In this document: positions 58,008 through 64,000 of the stretch, piece after piece
Layout: the number at the start of each line of letters is the position of its first letter
How positions within the stretch are numbered: position 1 is the stretch's first letter
Assembly: GCA_013397795.1 (NCBI GenBank)
Contig: VZTJ01005217.1
Location: 692,652-756,651 of the forward strand
Direction: 5' to 3'
Origin: Orthonyx spaldingii
Taxonomy: Eukaryota > Chordata > Aves > Passeriformes > Orthonychidae
Length of the DNA stretch: 64,000 nt
The notes under the pieces: generated by a model
Told to the model about the DNA's origin: nothing
What the model saw: the letters and a program-made list of their open reading frames with translations, nothing else
Database searches by the model: none
Made by a program: the position numbers and the translations under genes

Positions 58008-61000
58008 GTAATTTCTTTTTTTTTTTTTACTGTCACCTAGACCACCTTTGTTTTAGAGTAATTTTGATCTTTAAACAGTATTGCTTTTGCAGCCATGTAG
58101 TTACACCTACTGTGTCCTCTGTGTAATGGTTTGGGGATGTTTTGTGTTCTTTTTTTTTCCCTGTTTAATTTGATACTGCAACAAAGCGCACTGAAAACTT
58201 GAAATACATTTCAGTTTTCCAATTCAGTCACATCTGATACCATATTGTGAAAGAAATGAAGGCTCAGGTGTCTCATGTCCCAGGTTTGCTCTGGTGATTG
58301 AAGTCCAGTGTTAGATGCAGGTGCTCACATCTGCAACGTTCAGCTCCTTAAACTCACCTTGACCATGGAAATTCTTGTTGACAGCCATTAGATGGAAATT
58401 GCTGTAACAGCAGAAGGTCTTTTATTAATCCAAGTCAGTGAGCCAGGAAAGTGGCCATTCCCTACAGCTGTGTCTTGGTTAATTCACTGTTCTGAGCATG
58501 TGACAGGGGCCTTGGAGATGCTGTTGGCCAGGTTTGGAAACAGAAGTGATCCAACACAAGGAGAAGGCAGTGCTGGTGGGTCAGTGAGTGTTAACTCAGG
58601 GGCAGTGAGAGTTATGGAACAGCTCCAAACCTGAAGGAGTCCCTGTGCAGCACTTCACTGAGCAATGTGGTTGTACCAGCTCAGGGAAGTTCTAATTCAG
58701 GGCCTGGTCATGCTCCATTGCCCAAGTTGGAGGAAATCTGGAGCTTGGTAACACAGGTTCCCACGTCAGCAGAGGAATGAAAGTTCTCTTGTGACCCATC
58801 CATTTCTTGGCAGCACCCTGACAGCACCTGGAAAAATGTCCTGTTATCTTTGCTGATTTTGTTTTCCTAACCTATTAGGGTAAAGCAGAATGCTGTAAAA
58901 CACCTAACTGGGCATTTCAGAGGCCAGGCAGACACAAGTGAGAGCTAAAATGGGAATGCCCATCTTTGATTTTCAGTTTGTGAAATTAAAAGCACCACAC
59001 AAAGAGGAAAACTCAAACATGCCACATGACTAGTGCATGCTTGGAGTCAGAAAAAACCAATGACTGTATTAGATCTGTAAAATCCCTAAAATTCCCTTTT
59101 TTTTTAGTCCATACAATTTTTTATGTCCAAAAAGAATTGATGTGCTAAAATGTACCTTTTTTAGAGTTATGAGCTCAAATAATGGAGAACATTTGAAAAC
59201 ACTTTGAAAGCATCAGAAACAGGGTGCTTTGCAATTATTAGTTGTTATCGTGACACTTGTAACTGGTTTGTGTGGAGTATTAGGTCAAATTTTAGATTTT
59301 TCTCCTTTTTGTAAAGCTGTGACCTTTTTTTGCTCAGCATTTGCCTTTATCTTGTAGACACCCAACAATCTGTAGCTGAATGAAATTTCTTTGTGAGAAA
59401 ACACGTTGGAAAAATTGCAATTCTTGGCAGCTAGTGTATCAAACTGTGCAAAAGATTTTCCAGTGCAGTTGAATGGGTTGAAAGCAGCAGTATTACAAGT
59501 CCAGCACCAGCTAAAGTGTAAAAAAGGCTAAAGCTATTAAACCATGGCATTTTGAGTGCTGCATTAAAAAGGTGCTAAGTATTCTGCTGAGAGAGGGAAG
59601 CTAATGGCAGCCAAGCTTCCTGTACAAATATATACATTTCTTTCCCCCAGGGATTAGTCTTTGGATGAGTTTGCCCATATTTTGCTATGGATGAGGTAAT
59701 GGGATATTGCACCAGTAACTTTTGTGTAATTAAGTTGCATTGTAACACTTGTAACAGTAAATCAAAAACAAAGCCTGTAAAACATATTGAAAATGCCCTG
59801 GGGCAGGACTTCAAGTGACTTAGTTCTCTGTTGGATGTTGCCCTCTCTTTTTTTATTATGGCCTGTTAAGTTCCACACCTAAATAACGTCATCAGGAAGA
59901 AGATTTGGAAGCCACATCTGCTTCTACTGGTTTTCAGTACTAGAGAGAGGTGTTATTTGCATATCTGATGATTTATTGACCTCATTTTCACTAAGCTTTT
60001 CCAAAACAAATACACTGTGAGTAGGTGGGCCTTTTCCATGGGTAGGTCTTCTAGTGTTACCACAATATGAAAAGTAAAGAGTAACTGTTAACCAGGAAAT
60101 AACTCAGAAGTGAGGCAGCACTTGTAGGAAGAAATTCAGCCCCACATATGTGGCGTAATTTGTTATGTTGGATAAAGGATAAAATCCGATTTTCTTTTCC
60201 TTGAGCAGAAGGCAGAAACAAATTAATTATCTTCAGGTAAGTGACTATATTCACCTACTGGGCCATGACAGAAGACATTGGAGTCTCTACACAAAATATT
60301 CAAACTCTTCGGTTAGTCAAGGAAATTTGAGGTGTAGTACTCACTTAACTTATTACCAAACAGTCCTATTCATATGGAATTGAAGTATGGATAAGAGAAT
60401 CTTCCTTTTAGGAGGTCTTCTTCTACTTTCTCATTACAGCTGAGCAGGAGAAGTCCTGTTATTTTTTCTTTCCTTTTTGTTTCTTTACCTATGGCACTGA
60501 GATTATTGGCCACAATTAAATATCTTTCCCTTCAAATTGGCTTTCTTTTTTTTAAGTGAGGAAAAGAGTTTTTTCTTACTTTTAAGGCCTGTGAGTAAAA
60601 TAATAATGATTATTTAGAACCTTATTAGCCTGCATTTTCTTGAGAGGGAGTGCTGCTATGAAGAAGTGACTGAAGAAATGGCACTGTTGCTGTTTATAGC
60701 AGGAGAGACTCTGCTCTGAAGGGCAGTCACTGTAAATACTTTGCAGTGAGGTCTTTGACCTCGTGGGTCATTTGGGTGCTGCTGTCAGCACTGTAGGATC
60801 AACCCTGTTGACTTCATTGTTTCTTCATTACCTTTTGCAGGCACCTGAGGAACAGTCCTTTGATATTCTTTGGTTCTCAGCCTCTGGGTCCAAAAACACA
60901 GAGCCACCAAATGCTGTGCATATTCAATGTTTTCACAAAATATTCTGACTTGCAGATGTGACAGTTTCTTAATGACTTGAGACATCATGGCAGGCTGTGA

Positions 61001-61704
61001 CTGACAAATACAAGTGTGTGGGGAGATGCCCATTTCTGCATGAACAGTAAAGCCTGGGGGGGGTGATGACATTTTGTTGTCACTGTCAAATGAGTAAAAG
61101 TGAATTTGGCTGTTTATAAAATATGTTTTCCTATAAGCAATGTAAGCAGAAGAAGTTCATGTGGTGGGAATGCTTATCATTTTTATAGGAGGTATTCAAA
61201 TTGTCAGACAGCGTGGTTGGGTTATCCTGTGAGCTGCAGTGTTTGCCTGGTGTACAGCACAGTTCATTTTGGTCAGTGCAGAACTGGCTGGCAGTAAAGA
61301 CTTGAGCACCAGTGAAAACCAGTTAGGCTTCCTTACTTGATATGAAACCCTGTAATTTCTCTCTTTTTCACAACCTTTTCTAAATTTTAATGAATGTGAC
61401 AAAATCTGCTCGGTTTCCATTTGATAGCCAAATTTGTAGTTCTGCTCTTGACCTCCTAGACAGAATACTCCACCAGACTTCAACTTCTGGGTAGAGCAGC
61501 TTGTTTGTCTTTAGCAAGTGAGTAATAAACTTAGTGAAGAATGGGGTTGTGCAAAGTTAGCAGAACAAACACAGTTTCTGTTGCACATAACTACAGATAC
61601 AAAGGAGGCTTCAGTATTCTTCAGTTCAACTTTGTTTCCTTACTGACTTGTTTGTTTCTGTACTCCTTATTTCAAAATTATTTATGGAGCTTGCTATTTC
61701 ACAG
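58008..61704 (+). other. SYNE2: Intron 50 (3,697 nt), the longest in the window
   Basis: No transposon, gene or RNA was recognised. Exon 50 (LLE) and exon 51 (ETVKKTEEC) join like human LLKVVIKQTNEW, so no coding exon is expected here. A G8 run lies near 61060, and T-runs occur near 58016 and 59096. Confidence 0.75.
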
Positions 61705-61830
61705 GAAACTGTGAAGAAAACAGAAGAATGTGAGCAAGAAATTGAAAAGTTGAAACAACTCCTAAAGAACCATTTGGTTGAAATATCGCATGAAGATCAA
61801 CCACAGGCTCAGAAGACTCCTTGTCCAGAG
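61705..61830 (+). CDS. SYNE2: SYNE2 exon 51 (126 nt)
   Basis: Acceptor GCTATTTCACAG, donor GAG|GTGGGT; 42 codons, phase 0/0. VKKTEECEQEIEKLKQLLKN aligns with human IKQTNEWDEEIENLKQILNN, followed by a linker, SHEDQPQAQKTPCPE, in the place of human SLEHMSPDQADKLPQ. The rod changes to a less regular region here in human as well. Confidence 0.94.
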
Positions 61831-63970
61831 GTGGGTTTCATTGTTTTCTCTCTTATGTGTGTTACCTGGCCTGACTAACACTAATCATGATGATGCAGAG
61901 CACTGAAAAATAGTGGTGTGCTTCCCTTCCCCACCACAGTCAAGCAGGCAATTGAATGTCATAGTGTGACCATGCAATTAATTACACTGAACTTGCAAAC
62001 TAATATTAACTGTATCTTTCATGATATACTCCTTACTGATCTTGATGTGTCATTTTTGCCTATATGAACTTGTAGCAAAAGTTGGGTGCTGTTTTGGTGA
62101 AACAATATGCAGCACTGAGAGCTTACCTGTGCTCAGCATCCTGCTAATTTTCCTGAGGTGGCAGCTTGGGATAGTGCCTAAGGATAGAACTGATTATGCA
62201 GTGGTACTTTAGGGACTCTGGTTAGGGTTAGATTCATTACACTCCTTTCCTTGCCCTCACTGCCCCACTGTTTTCATCAACTGATAAACACTGCTTTTCT
62301 CTCTACAGTCAGCTGCTTTCTGTAATGGATGAATTGATTTTTTTAATGCAAAAATAAGATGTGTTTTAAGGATAGCACTGCAGAAGTCAGGAAATTACTA
62401 ATTAAATGTAATAACTATTTATAAAGTGCCTCTGAAATGCTCAGTTTTTTCCAGTCAGTCGCAGCAAAGTTAATACACTTACATTGCACTTGCCTAATAA
62501 CTATAATCACTCAGTAGGCTCCTAAGTACATAGCTGCTCTGCTGTCAGGTGGCTGGATGTTGGAGGCTTGATGTAGTACTCAGCATGACTCATTTCCTGA
62601 TGCTTCCTTGTTTTTGTCTCTGAGTGTAGGATTTTATGTTTAATAGTGCTTGGTTTAGCAGAAAACTTGGCAGTTATAGCATTGCATGAATAGAAGTGGG
62701 CAGTGGAATCACCCATCTTACTGAGGGATTTTTAAGAAACACGTGATTTTAAGAAAGATTTGGTTTCTGAGGAAGTTATGGCTAATTAAGTTTGCAAAAG
62801 AGTAGCTGGCAAATCTATGCTGGCAGGTCTCCTGCAGTGAAATAAATAGATACACTGTTCCTAGTGGACATTCATAAAAACTTGCCAAATTGTCGTGGAT
62901 GTCTGTTTCTTCATTTCGATGACGTTTTCTTGCCTCTACCTTCGGATGATTCTGTCTTGTGGTTTTGAGTGTACAAAAGGAAGAAAGCGTTGTCAGAGCA
63001 GAGTTCCCATGTCCTTTGACAATTTGCTGGAGTTCCTGCCTCCACCTTCCCTGTCAGGCTGCCACCCTAGAGCTATTAACAGAAGCTGCAGTGGAGACAG
63101 AAGCAGCAGTCTTTCTGCTTTCATCTGCCACAGATTATTACCTGCATAACATCACTAATGACAGAGCATGGTGTGGAGCCAGTGCTGTTCTCACTTCAAG
63201 CCTGGCATCAAAGCTTGCTGTGATCAACTGAGCCCAGTGTGCAAAGGGATATTTAGCCAGGTTTCAGTCTTCTGAGCAAGTAACAATGCCTCAAAGAGCT
63301 TTAGCACTTTCAGTGATGAAGGGAGTAGGGCAATTCGTTCCATGCCCTGTCTTACTCTGTTATTTCCTGGGCTTTCTTTGCTCACCTGGAGGCTGGGTGG
63401 TAAGGAAAGCCCTGAGAGAAAACTCTTAAGAGCACAACACTGGCTGGAGCAATAGTCATGGCCAGGAAGGAGACCAAGACAGATTTATTTCCCCCTTCAT
63501 CAGTGCAGTTACTTGGGTTATTGTTTAGTCTCTGCAGAACATTAAATATTTTCCTTGCACCTTGCTGGGAACCCTTTCTCCCAGTATCACATTCAAAGAT
63601 ATGGGATAATTTTGGCTCTAACCACATCCCAATCACCCACCAAATGGTTTGTTTCCTTTGGGCCAGCTTCAGCAAAGGCTGAGCCCTGAGCTACCCTCAT
63701 TTGCTGTCTTTGCCCTCCTCAGGGCTTTCCCAAGTGTTCAGTGTCAGGCTTCCAGGGAAGGTAGTTGGAGTAACATCATCTGCTCTGACACACAGAGTAA
63801 TGTAACCCATCTGCATTCCCTTTGTCCTGGAGGAAACTGGTATTCTCATGGATATGCAGGACCTAGTTAGAATTAGTTCCAGCCTGCCACATTTCCTTCC
63901 ACACTACCGACTTCTGCATCACAAGTGGCAAGTGCTGTCCTGGACTGAATCTGTTGCTGTTGGCTTGCAG
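61831..63970 (+). other. SYNE2: Intron 51 (2,140 nt)
   Basis: No repeat or gene was recognised. I searched it for the human segment that begins GEIERMEKQILSL and did not find it, so that segment should follow the window's end. ORFs at 62895-63231 and 63382-63870 overlap on several frames and look like chance. Confidence 0.65.
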
Positions 63971-64000
63971 GACATCTCCTGCAGTGACAATGGGGAACTG
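63971..64000 (+). CDS. SYNE2: SYNE2 exon 52, first 30 nt (cut by window end)
   Basis: Acceptor TGCTGTTGGCTTGCAG, phase 0, open for ten codons (DISCSDNGEL). The phase agrees with exon 51. The peptide is too short to align firmly; the human sequence here should lead toward GEIERMEKQ. It could also be a decoy acceptor. Confidence 0.55.

Larger units (their letters stand above)
1..64000 (+). other. SYNE2: SYNE2 (nesprin-2 giant) gene, internal segment of 52 exons
   Basis: Nesprin-2 giant is an outer nuclear membrane protein of the LINC complex: N-terminal CH domains bind F-actin, a long spectrin-repeat rod spaces them from the nucleus, and a C-terminal KASH domain binds SUN proteins in the perinuclear space. 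This window encodes only rod. The sequence shows 51 exons with matching phases and 3,697 open codons, rich in Leu, Glu, Gln and Lys heptads with the Trp residues typical of spectrin helices. Blocks nearly identical to human nesprin-2 fix the paralogue: NIIVDRWLD, AKTQIGMTESLL, LRIKYSEMYTIVPAEIE, KLNELD-EVQDIVEQD, MALEDSEQK. Order and spacing match the human protein throughout, except for an inserted acidic stretch at exons 33-35 and a shorter linker at exons 5-6. The promoter, 5' end, CH domains, KASH domain and 3' end lie outside. Nesprin-1 (SYNE1) was considered, but the specific blocks fit nesprin-2. Confidence 0.96.

Noticed and set aside
63061..63112. Candidate exon after TTCCCTGTCAG reading ATLELLTEAAVETEAAV
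   Set aside because: The acceptor looks acceptable, but the peptide has no match to nesprin-2 and no good donor follows in frame.
1..64000. Nesprin-1 (SYNE1), MACF1, dystrophin or a spectrin as the gene
   Set aside because: All share spectrin repeats, but the specific blocks (NIIVDRWLD, LRIKYSEMYTIVPAEIE, KLNELD-EVQDIVEQD, TKGLIKEHE) and the order of about fifty exons follow human nesprin-2.
1..64000. A CRISPR array, operon, phage or other prokaryotic system
   Set aside because: Spliced exons, avian LINEs and the lack of compact ORFs show a vertebrate nuclear gene; no spaced direct repeats were seen.

Overview
This window is an internal piece of one large protein-coding gene, SYNE2 (nesprin-2), read entirely on the + strand. 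I placed 51 complete coding exons and the first 30 bases of a probable 52nd. Every complete exon has splice sites (50 GT-AG introns and one GC-AG intron), and the reading phase carries through all junctions: the 51 exons sum to 11,091 bases, exactly 3,697 codons with no stop. The translation follows human nesprin-2 in order, from just after the N-terminal actin-binding CH pair to about three fifths of the way along the giant protein. Neither the CH domains nor the C-terminal KASH membrane anchor lies in the window.

The organism looks like a bird, probably a passerine. The introns carry CR1 LINE fragments on both strands, including 3' ends with degraded CATAGAAT-type termini, and one element joins a CR1-type tail to a tRNA-derived stretch, like the TguSINE1 family of songbirds. 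Introns are mostly 0.1 to 3.7 kb and AT-rich.

Layout: 1-1414 is intron. 1415-17845 holds exons 1-19 (first part of the rod, including a 599-base exon). 19622-32614 holds exons 20-32. 33099-35546 holds three phase-0 exons that encode an acidic, probably disordered stretch with no counterpart in the human protein as I remember it. 35547-38810 is a 3.3 kb intron full of retroelement debris. 38811-39610 returns to coiled coil, and 40690-42796 is the 2.1 kb giant exon. 43469-58007 holds exons 39-50, with two 2.6 kb introns around one of the best-conserved exons. 61705-61830 is exon 51 and 63971 onward is the cut exon 52.

Function: these exons encode a spectrin-repeat rod, the spacer between the actin-binding N-terminus and the nuclear-envelope KASH end of nesprin-2 in the LINC complex. 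I saw no second gene, RNA gene, CRISPR array, operon or prokaryotic system. The most notable features are the three-exon acidic insert, the GC-AG intron, the shortened linker at exons 5-6, and the mosaic of opposed LINE fragments in intron 35. Comparisons with human nesprin-2 are from memory, not from a database search.
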